NCBI RefSeq assembly: GCF_008329565.1
Contig: NZ_NPKT01000009.1
Coordinates: forward strand, 1 to 64,000
DNA from: Mycolicibacterium sp. P1-5
GTDB taxonomy: Bacteria; Actinomycetota; Actinomycetes; Mycobacteriales; Mycobacteriaceae
Direction: 5' to 3'
DNA length: 64,000 bases
Made by a program: the position numbers and the translations under genes. The notes under the pieces are model-generated. The model had not been told where the DNA came from. It worked only from the letters and a program-made list of their open reading frames with translations, and did no database searches. This document shows positions 1 to 9,595 of the stretch, one piece after another. How positions within the stretch are numbered: the stretch's first letter is position 1; every line of letters starts with the position of its first letter.

Positions 1-597
1 CTGTTGACGACCCACCACCACCGTGCGCTTGCGGGCCCGGTCCTCATCGGAAAACACCCCGTCGGGATTGATCTCCAACGCCAACCGATGCGCCACCCGG
101 CCCAACTGATCCGGCCGCATGAGCGTCGCCTTCTCCGCCAAAAACAATTCGGCATCCTCACGCACCTCAGCCGGAACGTCGAACGGCAGCGCACCGAGGA
201 ACTTCTGAATAATCCGCACATGCTCCAGGTCGAGCTTCCCCTCACGCCACGCTTCGGCGGTACCGGGCTGGCGTGGTGCCAGCGGTTCCCCGGTCAGCGA
301 CGTACGCGGTGCCAACGGCTCGACAACCTCGGCGCGGCGACGCGCTTCAGCCGGGGTGATCCGCAGCCAGTCGGCCAACACCTTGCCCGCCTTGCCACCG
401 ATTTCGTTGATGTCGCGCCGGTGCAGCTCGTGACTCAGGTCGTAGCGCACCACATCATGATGGCGCGTTGCTTTCTCGCACCGAGCCGCCAACTCCAACA
501 CATCCATCACCGCCAGCCCGGCAACATCGACCTTCGCCAAAGTGGTCAACGCCGCATCGATCGCGTCGAGCGCCTCACCCACCTCAATCGAAAGCAT
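1..597 (-). CDS. 13E12-repeat / DUF222 protein, N-terminal part (HNH endonuclease family)
   Basis: This partial gene runs off the left edge of the window. It has 199 codons from an ATG at 597 with no stop before base 1. The protein starts MLSIEVGEALDAIDAALTTL and is helical and Arg/Ala-rich. It carries the block 'RITPAEARRRAEVVEPLAPR' and then 'LDLEHVRIIQKFLGALP', typical of the DUF222 domain of mycobacterial 13E12-repeat proteins. Family members usually continue to 400-500 residues and end in an HNH nuclease motif; that part would lie outside the window, so it cannot be said whether a nuclease domain is present. These genes are often multicopy and variable between strains, and their biological role is not established. 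Confidence 0.8.
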   Translation of the reverse strand, partial: MLSIEVGEALDAIDAALTTLAKVDVAGLAVMDVLELAARCEKATRHHDVVRYDLSHELHRRDINEIGGKAGKVLADWLRITPAEARRRAEVVEPLAPRTSLTGEPLAPRQPGTAEAWREGKLDLEHVRIIQKFLGALPFDVPAEVREDAELFLAEKATLMRPDQLGRVAHRLALEINPDGVFSDEDRARKRTVVVGRQQ

Positions 598-684
598 GTT
601 CGAATTCTATGCCCGGGCACCGCCAGATTGCGGCCGGGCGAAAAATCTGTGGATGAACCCGCAACTGGGGATCAGCAGCCCGGT

Positions 685-1128
685 CTAGCCGTTGCTGTAG
701 ACCCGCGTCGGTGCGACCAACACCGCGACGCGGCCCTGCTCGACCATCGTCCGGTCGTATTCCTCCCAGTTGTCATGGGTGCCACCACAAGCGGTGAACA
801 CCTCACGCAACAGCAACCGCAACCGATCCGCCGACTGCAGCCAGTCGGGCCCGTCATCGGGGCCGGCAAGTTCGGCGCGGCCTTCCACCGATGCCCACTG
901 CCAACCGTCGCGGAATGTCAATGTCACTGCCGGCCGCGCCCGCAGATTCGCCAATTTCACCCGCCCGTAGGTGACGAACGCCAGCACCGGCTCGCCGGTC
1001 GCCGGGTGCGGTACGACGCCGGCGTTGACCAACGACGACTGAATCGTGTTGTCAGCGCGCAGCGTCGAGACCACGGCCAGCCCGCGGTCGGCGCGCGCCA
1101 GCGTGACGGCCTCGTCCAAGGTGGTCAT
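685..1128 (-). CDS. PPOX-class (pyridoxamine 5'-phosphate oxidase-like) flavin/F420-binding protein
   Basis: The 147-residue protein starts MTTLDEAVTLARADRGLAVV and contains 'VVSTLRADNTIQSSLVNAGV', the first strands of the split beta-barrel found in PPOX/F420-dependent biliverdin-reductase-type proteins. The block 'VTLTFRDGWQWASVEGRAEL' further supports the fold. Length is normal for the single-domain TIGR03618-type subgroup. Such proteins bind F420 or FMN and reduce or oxidise small substrates; the substrate cannot be read from sequence. Its ATG overlaps the stop of the EthD gene upstream by 4 bases (ATGA), so the two are probably translationally coupled in one leftward operon. Confidence 0.8.
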   Translation of the reverse strand: MTTLDEAVTLARADRGLAVVSTLRADNTIQSSLVNAGVVPHPATGEPVLAFVTYGRVKLANLRARPAVTLTFRDGWQWASVEGRAELAGPDDGPDWLQSADRLRLLLREVFTACGGTHDNWEEYDRTMVEQGRVAVLVAPTRVYSNG

Positions 1129-1835
1129 GCCGGCTGACCGTCGAACGGGCTGCGGAAGAGGTAGCGACTGGTGGGCACCGCGTCGATGTTGACGTTGGCC
1201 CCGAAAGCCGCTGTGCTGGCGACCATTTGCTCCATGCGGCTCTGCAGGTCGGCGTCGTCGGCCGCGCCGAAGAACGCGTGCAGGCTCCTCACCGCTTCGA
1301 TGGGGAAATGCTCCTCGACGATCGCGTCGATCACCGGGGCATCCTCGGTGAGCGCGCGCACCACATAGTTCTGGACGTAGGTGAATGTCGACTGGGTGGC
1401 GATCGCCACCGGCGTGTGGTTACCGTGCCAGCGCGCGAGCCACGTCAGCTCGTCCAAGTCGGCGGGCCTGCGCAGCAGCGCCATGTTGGCCAGCCCGGGC
1501 GACCGCTCGCCGGGTGGCGTGAAAGGCGGCGGTAGCGGGGCCGACTCCGTCACAAGATAAGCAGCGATCTCGTCGGCGTAATGGCCGAGCAGTTCCAGCG
1601 CCAGCAGGACCTGATCGCCATAGTATTGCTGGGTCCATATCGTGACCAGGGCCTGCACCGGCGGATCCAGCGTCGTCAACGTCATCAGCGAATCGCGGAC
1701 ATCGCGGTCGCGGACGTTGATCGTCAGCCCCGGCAGACCCAGCGCGAGCAGTTCCTGGGCCACCGGGCCGCACAGCTGCTGGGCCCACTCATCGTCGGCA
1801 GCGTTCGTGCGCAACGTCACTATCACCTTCTCCAT
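1125..1835 (-). CDS. EthD-like domain protein
   Basis: The 236-residue protein begins MEKVIVTLRTNAADDEW. It resembles a two-half ferredoxin-fold (dimeric alpha/beta barrel) EthD protein: the central stretch 'LTWLARWHGNHTPVAIATQS' followed by 'FTYVQNYVVRALT' is the typical W-x-x-H-x-P-V region of EthD domains. EthD proteins accompany oxidative degradation systems, but their exact role is undefined. It is the first gene of a pair, overlapping the downstream PPOX gene by 4 bases. There is no membrane segment or signal peptide. The family call is moderately secure, the function is not. Confidence 0.65.
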   Translation of the reverse strand: MEKVIVTLRTNAADDEWAQQLCGPVAQELLALGLPGLTINVRDRDVRDSLMTLTTLDPPVQALVTIWTQQYYGDQVLLALELLGHYADEIAAYLVTESAPLPPPFTPPGERSPGLANMALLRRPADLDELTWLARWHGNHTPVAIATQSTFTYVQNYVVRALTEDAPVIDAIVEEHFPIEAVRSLHAFFGAADDADLQSRMEQMVASTAAFGANVNIDAVPTSRYLFRSPFDGQPA

Positions 1836-1853
1836 GGCTGGAACCTACCGCAG

Positions 1854-2477
1854 TCAGTCGCGCAGCCAGCGCGGAGTGATGAAGACACCGTCGGCCTCGA
1901 CGGTGATGCCCTCGGCATCGGAGATATATCCGGAGACAAAGGTTTTCACGCCGTCGACGCGGGTGATCTGAGCCTCCGAGTGCAGCGGCCCGAGCGGGCA
2001 GGCCCGCGGATACCGCACGGTGATGCCGCCGGTGAATCGCGGCTTGCCGTCGGGACTGGCCGCCTCCCCCAGCACGTGATCAAGCACCAGTGCTGACACC
2101 CCACCGTGCACATGGCCCGGTGGGCCCTCGTAAGCCGCGCCGAGATGGAAATCGCACCAGCGCCGTCCATCCGGATCGCGGTGAATCTCCAGCGGCGGCG
2201 CGATCGGATTCCGCAACCCGATCACCGCATTGCCCCAACTCATGCTCTGGCCCGAGGTGGTGCGCTTGACCCCGAAGGCGCCATCGATCTGGTTGCGCCG
2301 CAGCCGGGCGGTCGCGGCGTCGATCTCAGCCTTCACCGCGGCTACGGTCTCGGCGTCGACCTCGGTGCGGATCGTGGCGTCGACCAGTTCGCGCACCGAG
2401 ATCGCCAACGGCTCATAGATCACCCGCAGCCGTTCGATCTCCTCGGCGGACAGATCCTCGACGGTGAATTCCAACAC
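1854..2477 (-). CDS. Hotdog-fold (PaaI-type) acyl-CoA thioesterase
   Basis: The protein has 207 residues if translation starts at GTG 2477. The C-terminal half is a hotdog domain: 'GPPGHVHGGVSALVLDHVLG' is the classic HGG-x(5)-D-x(3)-G helix, followed by 'GGITVRYPRACPLG'. The N-terminal 80 residues are a charged helical extension. Family members hydrolyse acyl-CoA thioesters. The open frame extends further upstream to 2735, but that part overlaps the cupin gene and looks non-coding. The start is uncertain: GTG 2477, TTG 2474 or a slightly earlier GTG are all possible, and none has an ideal ribosome-binding site. Confidence 0.75.
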   Translation of the reverse strand: MLEFTVEDLSAEEIERLRVIYEPLAISVRELVDATIRTEVDAETVAAVKAEIDAATARLRRNQIDGAFGVKRTTSGQSMSWGNAVIGLRNPIAPPLEIHRDPDGRRWCDFHLGAAYEGPPGHVHGGVSALVLDHVLGEAASPDGKPRFTGGITVRYPRACPLGPLHSEAQITRVDGVKTFVSGYISDAEGITVEADGVFITPRWLRD

Positions 2478-2607
2478 TCCAGCACTAGAACACGGCACCG
2501 GTGCGCTGTCGAACCAGGGTCTCGTCGTGCGGCTGACACGAATGACACACGACCAACCCTGGTGGAACCCAGCGTCGAGAATCACCAGGGCGAGGTCCTC
2601 GCCGCCA

Positions 2608-2991
2608 CTAGTCCCTGACGAACGGAACCTCGACACCGTCGGCGAGCACGATGTACAGCCGCCGCCACGGCTGCTCGCCCACCAGCCGCCACTGGTGACC
2701 GGAGCCGACCATGTCCTCCGCCAGCAGTACGTCACCGGGGGTCAGGATGAACTCCTCGTCGTCGCGGGTGGTGAACACCAGCGTCCCGGCCAGCGTCACG
2801 ACGAGCTGGCGCACCGGCGCGGTATGCCAGGCCAGCGTGCCGCCGGTAGAGGTCTCCTCCGCCGTCACCCGTGTCGACGACATCGCCACCGACACCATGT
2901 CATTGTTGCGGCCAGGCGTCAGGTCGAGCCTGCCGATCTGGACGTGGGAACCCTCATCGTCTCCGGTGAACAAGCGCACGCAGCGAATCAC
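2608..2991 (-). CDS. Cupin-domain protein
   Basis: The 127-residue single-domain cupin starts MIRCVRLFTGDDEGSHVQIG. 'LAWHTAPVRQLVVTLAGTLVF' followed by 'LTPGDVLLAEDMVGSGHQWR' matches the two cupin motifs in order, with His residues as possible metal ligands. The start is set at GTG 2991 because a good ribosome-binding site (GAAAGGG) lies 6 bases upstream; the longer open frame from 3033 would bury this site. No partner gene reveals the substrate. It reads leftward, divergent from the TPR gene at 3061, and the 69-base gap should hold both promoters. Confidence 0.75.
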   Translation of the reverse strand: MIRCVRLFTGDDEGSHVQIGRLDLTPGRNNDMVSVAMSSTRVTAEETSTGGTLAWHTAPVRQLVVTLAGTLVFTTRDDEEFILTPGDVLLAEDMVGSGHQWRLVGEQPWRRLYIVLADGVEVPFVRD

Positions 2992-3060
2992 GTTGCACCC
3001 TTTCGTTCTGGTCGGTTGCAACGCTATCCGCACTTAACGCACTGTCCTAGGGTGAGCAGC

Positions 3061-4749
3061 ATGGCGGTCCCGCTCGGTGACACCGAGCCGTACTACGACC
3101 TCGGTGACTATCACCGTCCCGTCGACACCTCGTCGCCGCAGGCGCAGGTGTGGTTCGACCGCGGGCTGGTGTGGGCATACGCCTTCAACCACGAAGAGGC
3201 GATCACCTGCTTCGAGCGCTCACTCTCACTCGACCCCGGTCTCGCGATCGCCCACTGGGGAATCGCCTATGCGATCGGACCGAACTACAACAAGGGCTGG
3301 GAGGCCTTCGACCCCGTCGATCTGACCGCCTCGCTGGCCCGGGCCCGGATGGAACTGGAGCTCGCCGCCAAGAGCCGCGGCAGCATCATCGAGCACGCGT
3401 TGATCGCAGCGTTGACAGCCCGGTTCCCCACCGATGATCCTTCGGATGCAGACGCCTTGGCGGCCGGACACGTCGCCTACGCCGACGCGATGACCGAGCT
3501 GGCGCTGGCGTATCCCGAGGATGTCGACGTGCTGGCGCTGGCTGCCGACGCGTTGGTCAACATCACGGCATGGGCGTTGTGGGACACCGCAACCGGTGAA
3601 CCTGCGCCCGGTTCACGGGTGGTGAAGGCCAAGGCGCTCCTGGATGCCGCGCTGCGCAACGAAGCGGGCCGCGCCCACCCCGGAGTGCTGCACCTCTACA
3701 TCCATGCGATGGAGATGTCGGCACATCCCGAGGACGCGCTGCCCGCCGCCGACCTGCTGCGCGACCTGGTGCCCGACGCCGGACACCTGCAGCACATGCC
3801 GTCGCACATCGATGTGCTGTGTGGCAACTATCGAGATTCGGTGCTGGCCAACCAATCTGCGGTGGCTGCCGATCGGCGCTTCGTCGCGCATGCCGGGCCG
3901 CTGAACTTCTACTCGCTCTACCGCGCGCACGATCTGCACTTCATCGTCTACTCGGCGATGTTCGCGGGCCAATCGCAGATCGCCCTGCAGGCCGCCGACG
4001 AGCTGGCCGGGCAGCTGACTTCCGATCTGCTGTCGATCGAATCACCGCCGATGGCCGACTGGCTGGAAGCCTTCGTCCCGCTGCGGGTGCACGTGCTGAT
4101 CCGATTCGGCCGCTGGGATGAGCTGATTGCCGAAGCCCTTCCCGACGACACCGAATTGTATTCGAGCACAACGGCAACCATTCACTACGGGCGCGGTGTC
4201 GCGCACGCCGCCAAGGGCCAGCTCGCACAGGCGGCCGGAGAGCGGGAGGCGTTCGCCGCGGCGTATGCCCGCGTCCCGGAATCGCGGTATCTGTTCAACA
4301 ACACCAGCCGTGACATCCTGGCTGTCGCCGCCGCCATGCTCGACGGTGAAATCGCCTACCGCGAGGGCGATTTCGATACGGCCTTCGAGCACCTGCGCCG
4401 CGCGGTCGCTCTGGACGACGCGCTTCCCTACGACGAACCCTGGGGCTGGATGCAGCCCACCCGGCATGCCTACGGTGCGCTGCTGCTGGAGCAAGGACAG
4501 GTCGAGGAGGCCGCTGCGGTGTATGCCGCTGACCTCGGTCTGGACCCGACGCTGAGCCGGCCCTGCCAGCACCCGGGCAACGTGTGGAGCCTGCACGGCT
4601 ATCACGAATGTTTGCAGCGGCTCGGCCGCGTCGCGGAAGCGGGGATCATCGGCCGCCAGCTGGAGCTGGCCAAGGCTCGCGCCGACGTTCCGATCCTGGC
4701 GTCGTGCCTGTGCCGGCTGGAGGTTGTCAGCGAGGACTGCTGCCATTGA
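3061..4749 (+). CDS. Tetratricopeptide-repeat protein
   Basis: The protein has 562 residues, MAVPLGDTEPYYDLGDYHRP onward. TPR-like helical pairs are visible throughout: 'WAYAFNHEEAITCFERSLSL' early, 'LAQAAGEREAFAAAYARVPE' in the middle and 'GEIAYREGDFDTAFEHLRRA' late. It has no signal peptide or membrane segment, so it is probably cytoplasmic and acts in protein-protein contacts. The start at ATG 3061 fits homologue-like content. The frame is open back to 2464, but the upstream part lies antisense to the cupin and thioesterase genes and has no protein-like features. The exact function is unknown. Confidence 0.8.
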   Translation: MAVPLGDTEPYYDLGDYHRPVDTSSPQAQVWFDRGLVWAYAFNHEEAITCFERSLSLDPGLAIAHWGIAYAIGPNYNKGWEAFDPVDLTASLARARMELELAAKSRGSIIEHALIAALTARFPTDDPSDADALAAGHVAYADAMTELALAYPEDVDVLALAADALVNITAWALWDTATGEPAPGSRVVKAKALLDAALRNEAGRAHPGVLHLYIHAMEMSAHPEDALPAADLLRDLVPDAGHLQHMPSHIDVLCGNYRDSVLANQSAVAADRRFVAHAGPLNFYSLYRAHDLHFIVYSAMFAGQSQIALQAADELAGQLTSDLLSIESPPMADWLEAFVPLRVHVLIRFGRWDELIAEALPDDTELYSSTTATIHYGRGVAHAAKGQLAQAAGEREAFAAAYARVPESRYLFNNTSRDILAVAAAMLDGEIAYREGDFDTAFEHLRRAVALDDALPYDEPWGWMQPTRHAYGALLLEQGQVEEAAAVYAADLGLDPTLSRPCQHPGNVWSLHGYHECLQRLGRVAEAGIIGRQLELAKARADVPILASCLCRLEVVSEDCCH

Positions 4750-4766
4750 GGCAGTAATCTCGACAG

Positions 4767-5483
4767 GTGCACGACGGCCTAGAACCTCCCTCGCCGGTCC
4801 TTCCGACGCGGCGCGGCTGGCCAGGCAGGGTTGTGCATTTCATCGGTAGCGCGCCCCTGACGTTCGGCTGGCTTGCGGTGCTGTTTCTGACGACCCTCGC
4901 CCAGCACCTGCTGCCGCGCTGGCACCTCCTCGAGCTGCTGCGCAAGGACTCGACCAACCTCCACCATCTCGCCTCCGACCCCGTCCGGGTGCTCATCACC
5001 AGTCTGCTGTGGCTCGACGGCGCGGCGTGGTGGCCCTATCTGGTGATGTTCTGCCTCTTCCTGGCCCCGGCGGAACGGTGGCTGGGACACCTTCGATTCG
5101 TGATCGCCGGGCTGATCGCCCACATCGTCGCGACCTACGCCAGCGAGGGATACCTGTATTGGCAGATCCAGGAAGCGTTGATTTCGCCGCGCTACCTGAA
5201 CGCCCGCGACATCGGCGTGAGCTACTTCGTCGTCGGCATCGTCGGCCTGCTGACCTATCACATCGCGCGACCCTGGCGTTGGCTCTACGTGTTCGTCGCG
5301 CTCACCTATTGCATCGGGGCCGTGGTGATCACCCCCACATTCACACCGGTCGGCCACCTGATCGCCCTGTTCGTCGGGTTCGCCTGCTACCCACTGATCC
5401 GGGGTCGTCCCGGATCCCCGGTGGATCCACAGCGCCTGCTGGACCTTTGGCGCTTTCGGCACCCGCCGACACCGGTTGCGTAA
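4767..5483 (+). CDS. Rhomboid-like intramembrane serine protease family protein
   Basis: The 238-residue polytopic membrane protein starts at GTG 4767, 17 bases after the TPR gene, so it is probably in the same operon. About six hydrophobic segments are visible. The motif 'DIGVSYFVVGIVG' (Ser near residue 152) resembles the rhomboid GxSx nucleophile loop, and 'FTPVGHLIALFVG' (His near 197) in the last segment would supply the dyad partner. This matches the mycobacterial rhomboid-like (Rhomboid_2) group. Activity is inferred from Ser and His placement only; the usual N-terminal rhomboid Asn/His box is not obvious. Confidence 0.65.
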   Translation: MHDGLEPPSPVLPTRRGWPGRVVHFIGSAPLTFGWLAVLFLTTLAQHLLPRWHLLELLRKDSTNLHHLASDPVRVLITSLLWLDGAAWWPYLVMFCLFLAPAERWLGHLRFVIAGLIAHIVATYASEGYLYWQIQEALISPRYLNARDIGVSYFVVGIVGLLTYHIARPWRWLYVFVALTYCIGAVVITPTFTPVGHLIALFVGFACYPLIRGRPGSPVDPQRLLDLWRFRHPPTPVA

Positions 5484-5494
5484 GCTGAGACAGC

Positions 5495-5744
5495 GTGGCG
5501 CTCGACGACGAGGACATCCGGCGGCTCGATCCTGGCCGCGCATGCCTGGGTTGGCTTGGGCCGCATAGTATTCGCCGTCTTGGGTACCCAGTTAGCCCAG
5601 TGGCCGACCGATTGGCACGCACCGCTGCCGCCAGTAGCGACCCTGCCGATCACGGCGGTCGCCCCGCAGTTGACTGTTGATGACCCGGCCCCCGGATACC
5701 AGGACGAGATGATGACCCTCCACGCCGCGAAGTTCGCGCCATGA
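5495..5744 (+). pseudogene. Possible frameshifted small gene between the rhomboid-like and GH13 genes
   Basis: A GTG at 5495 opens a frame reading VALDDEDIRRLDPG. About 15 codons on, the +1 frame takes over with a hydrophobic stretch, 'SILAAHAWVGLGRIVFAVLG'. That frame runs to a TGA at 5742-5744, which overlaps the ATG of the GH13 gene (ATGA at 5741). The downstream frame has no good start of its own and the upstream frame decays into low-quality sequence. One reading is a small membrane-associated gene of roughly 83 codons with a single indel. The alternative is plain non-coding DNA with a chance overlap. No family is recognised. Confidence 0.3.
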
Positions 5745-7048
5745 GCGACTGGGTGCGCCATGCCATCTGGTGGCATGTCTATCCGCTGGGATTCGTCGGC
5801 GCCTTCCCCGCCGCCGAACCGCCCGACGCGGGAGAACACCGACTGCGCCGCATCGTCGACTGGCTCGACCACGCGGTCGAACTCGGCACCTCGGGAATTG
5901 CGCTCGGCCCGGTATTTGCCTCCCGCACCCACGGGTACGACACCACCGACCACCACCGCATCGATCCCCGACTGGGCGACGACGGCGACTTCGACCACCT
6001 TGTCACTGAAGCGCACCGACGCGGATTGCGGGTTCTGCTCGACGGGGTGTTCAACCATGTCGGAACGGAATTCGAGCGGTACCGGCGTGCCGTTGAGGGC
6101 AGCGACCCGGACGCTCGGGGATGGTTCCGCGGCCGCCCCGGCCACTTCCACACTTTCGAAGGCCACAGCGAACTGGTGACCCTCAACCACAAGAGCCCAG
6201 CCGTCATCGACTACACCGTCGACGTGATGAACCATTGGCTGAGCCGTGGCGCCGACGGCTGGCGGCTCGACGCCGCGTACGCGGTGCCGGAGTCGTTCTG
6301 GGCCCAGGTGCTCCCCCGCGTCCGCGAGGCCCATCCTGACGCATGGTTCGTCGCTGAGGTGATCCACGGTGACTATGCCGCATTCGTGGACGGCTCCGGT
6401 GTCGACTCGGTGACCCAGTACGAACTGTGGAAGGCGATCTGGAGCAGCCTCAACGACGGCAACTTTCATGAGCTGGACTGGGCGCTGCAGCGCCACAACG
6501 ACTTTCTCGTCCGCTTCGCGCCGCTGACATTCGTCGGCAATCACGACGTCACCCGCATCGCGAGCAGGCTGGAGCGCCCCGAGCAGGTGGCGCACGCACT
6601 GGTGCTGTTGTTCACCACCGGTGGCGTCCCCAGTGTCTACGCCGGTGACGAACTCGGATACCGCGGGCTCAAGGAAGACCGAGCCGGCGGGGACGACGCA
6701 GTACGGCCCGAATTCGGCACACCGCCCGTCCCGCTTGACGACGCCGGACGCGCGACCTGGAACCTGCACCAGTACCTGATTGGCCTGCGCCGGCGGAACC
6801 CATGGCTATACGGAGCGAGAACAACCGCGCTGCAAGTCGACAACCGCGGCTATGCCTACGAAAGCCGCAACGGCGACGACGCACTGATCGTCGCGCTCAA
6901 CATAGACGACGCACCGATGCCGCTGCCCGTGGCCAAGCTGATCGGAGGCGACGCCCAGTTGGTGGGTGGGACGGCGGCGCCGCCGGAAGCGATCGTCAGT
7001 GACGTGGTGGTTCCGCCGCAGGGCTGGCTGGTGCTCCGCCCGCTATAA
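5741..7048 (+). CDS. GH13-family alpha-amylase-type glycoside hydrolase
   Basis: The 435-residue protein is a (beta/alpha)8 barrel starting MSDWVRHAIWWHVYPLGFVG. All GH13 catalytic residues are in place: nucleophile Asp near 177 in 'GWRLDAAYAVP', acid Glu near 206 in 'WFVAEVIHGDY' and the transition-state Asp near 269 in 'FVGNHDVTRI'. The family's 'DGVFNHVG' block (conserved region I) is also present. A short beta domain C ends the protein. There is no signal peptide, so it should act on intracellular alpha-glucans or trehalose-related sugars; the precise substrate is not clear. It overlaps the convergent DUF1810 gene by 6 bases. Confidence 0.85.
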   Translation: MSDWVRHAIWWHVYPLGFVGAFPAAEPPDAGEHRLRRIVDWLDHAVELGTSGIALGPVFASRTHGYDTTDHHRIDPRLGDDGDFDHLVTEAHRRGLRVLLDGVFNHVGTEFERYRRAVEGSDPDARGWFRGRPGHFHTFEGHSELVTLNHKSPAVIDYTVDVMNHWLSRGADGWRLDAAYAVPESFWAQVLPRVREAHPDAWFVAEVIHGDYAAFVDGSGVDSVTQYELWKAIWSSLNDGNFHELDWALQRHNDFLVRFAPLTFVGNHDVTRIASRLERPEQVAHALVLLFTTGGVPSVYAGDELGYRGLKEDRAGGDDAVRPEFGTPPVPLDDAGRATWNLHQYLIGLRRRNPWLYGARTTALQVDNRGYAYESRNGDDALIVALNIDDAPMPLPVAKLIGGDAQLVGGTAAPPEAIVSDVVVPPQGWLVLRPL

Positions 7049-7459
7049 CAACGCATGAGTCCGGGCGTCCTGCTCCCCGCCGTAGAACTTGTCAAGCACA
7101 GCGAGGAAGTCGGCGTTGTCCTGGCTCGCTTGAGCGAACAGCGTCATCGATGAGCGCACTTTCAGGTTGTCGGGCCGGCCGAAGATGTCGTCGACAGAGC
7201 GGCCGTCGATCGCCAGGACCAGGCGGACACATTCATGCAACCGCGCTCCGAGCACCGGATGCTCGAGGTAAGCCTGCGCCTCGGCCAGCGAGTCTATGCC
7301 GAAACGCTTTGCTGTTGAACTACTTCCGAGTGCAGCGAGCTGAGGGAAGATGAACCAGATCCAGTGACTGCGCTTGGCGCCGGCCCGCAACTCGGCGAGC
7401 ACCTGGCTATAGACGCGGTCCTGGGCATCGACGAAGCGCTGCAGATTGAACGGGTCCAT
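7043..7459 (-). CDS. DUF1810 family protein
   Basis: The 138-residue protein begins MDPFNLQRFVDAQDRVYSQV and contains 'RSHWIWFIFPQLAALGSSST', the signature block of DUF1810, followed by the 'LGARLHECVRLVL' region. The family is small, soluble and of undefined function; it is sometimes discussed in connection with NAD or ADP-ribose chemistry, which nothing here tests. ATG 7459 is chosen as start because it gives the family's usual beginning; an in-frame GTG three codons upstream is an alternative. It converges on the GH13 gene with a 6-base overlap. Confidence 0.8.
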   Translation of the reverse strand: MDPFNLQRFVDAQDRVYSQVLAELRAGAKRSHWIWFIFPQLAALGSSSTAKRFGIDSLAEAQAYLEHPVLGARLHECVRLVLAIDGRSVDDIFGRPDNLKVRSSMTLFAQASQDNADFLAVLDKFYGGEQDARTHALL

Positions 7460-7625
7460 CCCCTGCACCCTACCGTTGCCGCCGCGTGACCTTTCTGTTA
7501 TCGACCTCAAATCAAAGCTGTTGTCATGCTGATCATCCCGAGTCCAGTACGTCTCCTGATCGTTAGCGAACCGCGACTTGGCGCACCGCGGCGCGTACCG
7601 AATCCATACTGCCGCGCGTGATTAG

Positions 7626-8684
<1,059 letters not shown>

Positions 8685-8700
8685 TCCACCCTGAACAACA

Positions 8701-8735
8701 GCGAGCCTGTCGCCACCCCCCGGCGGCAGGCTCGC
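8701..8735 (+). terminator. Rho-independent-like terminator after the antigen 85 gene
   Basis: A 14-base stem (8701-8714 with 8722-8735, one G-T wobble) closes a 7-base C-rich loop 16 bases after the stop codon. There is a short T-containing tail (GCTTTGTG) but no long U-tract, as is common in mycobacteria. It separates the rightward antigen 85 gene from the leftward enoyl-CoA hydratase gene and may act in both directions. Confidence 0.7.
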
Positions 8736-8824
8736 TGCTTTGTGCGGAAACTGTTCAGCTGGTCATGCCGGCGAACATTCCGGGTTGATAGGACCCCGGC
8801 GGGTTGCGCACGATCGCGCGCGAT

Positions 8825-9595
8825 TCAGCCGCGACCGGTTGTCGCGGCGCGGAGTCGGTGTCCGAAATCCTCGGTCCGGACGAGGCTGTCCTGGGCGGCA
8901 ACCTCCATTTCGAGGGTGCGTGCGAGGGCCGGCTTGGCCGCGGCGTCGAGTATCCGCTTGGCGAGACCGATAGCGTTGTGCCCGTTGGCCAACAGCTCAC
9001 CGACGAGCTCCGCGGTGACCTCGGCGAGGCGGTCGAAAGGTGCGACCCGGTTGGCCAGGCCGATGCGCAGGGCTTCGTCCGCACCCACGGGCCGCGCGGT
9101 CAACACCATCTCCTTGGCTCGCCCCAATCCCACGATCGCCGGTAGTCGCGAACTGCCGCCGAGGTCTGGGATCAACCCCAGTCTCGTCTCGAGCAGTGCG
9201 ATCTGTGCGTCGGCCGCCATCACCCGCAGATCACACGCCAACGCGAGTTCCGCGGCGCCACCGATGCAGGACCCATGGATCTGTGCAATGGTCGGTTTCG
9301 CCATGTCCTCAAGGGCATTCACCGCCGACAGCATGATCGGTCTACCACGTCGCACGGCCGCGGGATCGGTTGCCAGGCCGGCAAGTTCGCGGATGTCGTT
9401 TCCGGCCGAGAAGATCGGGCCATCGCCTCGGACGACCACGCATCGCACCTCCGAACTCCTCGCCGCATCGTTGAACGCGCGCCCCAATTCACCATAGATG
9501 TTGCTGGACAGGGCATTACGTTGCGCAACACGACTGATGATCACGTGCCGAACCGCGCTGATGTCTTCGATACGAATGTTGCTCACAGCGCTCAC
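8825..9595 (-). CDS. Enoyl-CoA hydratase/isomerase (crotonase) family protein
   Basis: This 256-residue crotonase starts at GTG 9595, overlapping the stop of the DoxX gene by 4 bases (GTGA), so it is the second gene of a two-gene operon. The oxyanion-hole segments are visible as 'IFSAGNDIRELAGL' and 'IHGSCIGGAAELALACDLRV'. The Glu region is seen in 'ALLETRLGLIPDLGGSSRLP'. The enzyme would hydrate or isomerise an enoyl-CoA; the substrate is unknown. Because the only promoter seen upstream is the ECF41-type element at 9991-10017, it is likely under control of the adjacent sigma factor. Confidence 0.85.
   Translation of the reverse strand: MSAVSNIRIEDISAVRHVIISRVAQRNALSSNIYGELGRAFNDAARSSEVRCVVVRGDGPIFSAGNDIRELAGLATDPAAVRRGRPIMLSAVNALEDMAKPTIAQIHGSCIGGAAELALACDLRVMAADAQIALLETRLGLIPDLGGSSRLPAIVGLGRAKEMVLTARPVGADEALRIGLANRVAPFDRLAEVTAELVGELLANGHNAIGLAKRILDAAAKPALARTLEMEVAAQDSLVRTEDFGHRLRAATTGRG

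Noticed and set aside
4-1137. Long plus-strand open frame of 377 codons
   Set aside because: It is antisense to the DUF222 and PPOX genes, is rich in Arg/His/Gln as expected of a GC-rich shadow frame, and shows no domain.
2464-3060. N-terminal extension of the TPR gene
   Set aside because: It overlaps the cupin and thioesterase genes antisense; a good start with TPR-like content lies at 3061.
5387-6769. Minus-strand frame of 460 codons
   Set aside because: It is antisense to the GH13 gene, whose catalytic residues are complete; the composition is that of a shadow frame.
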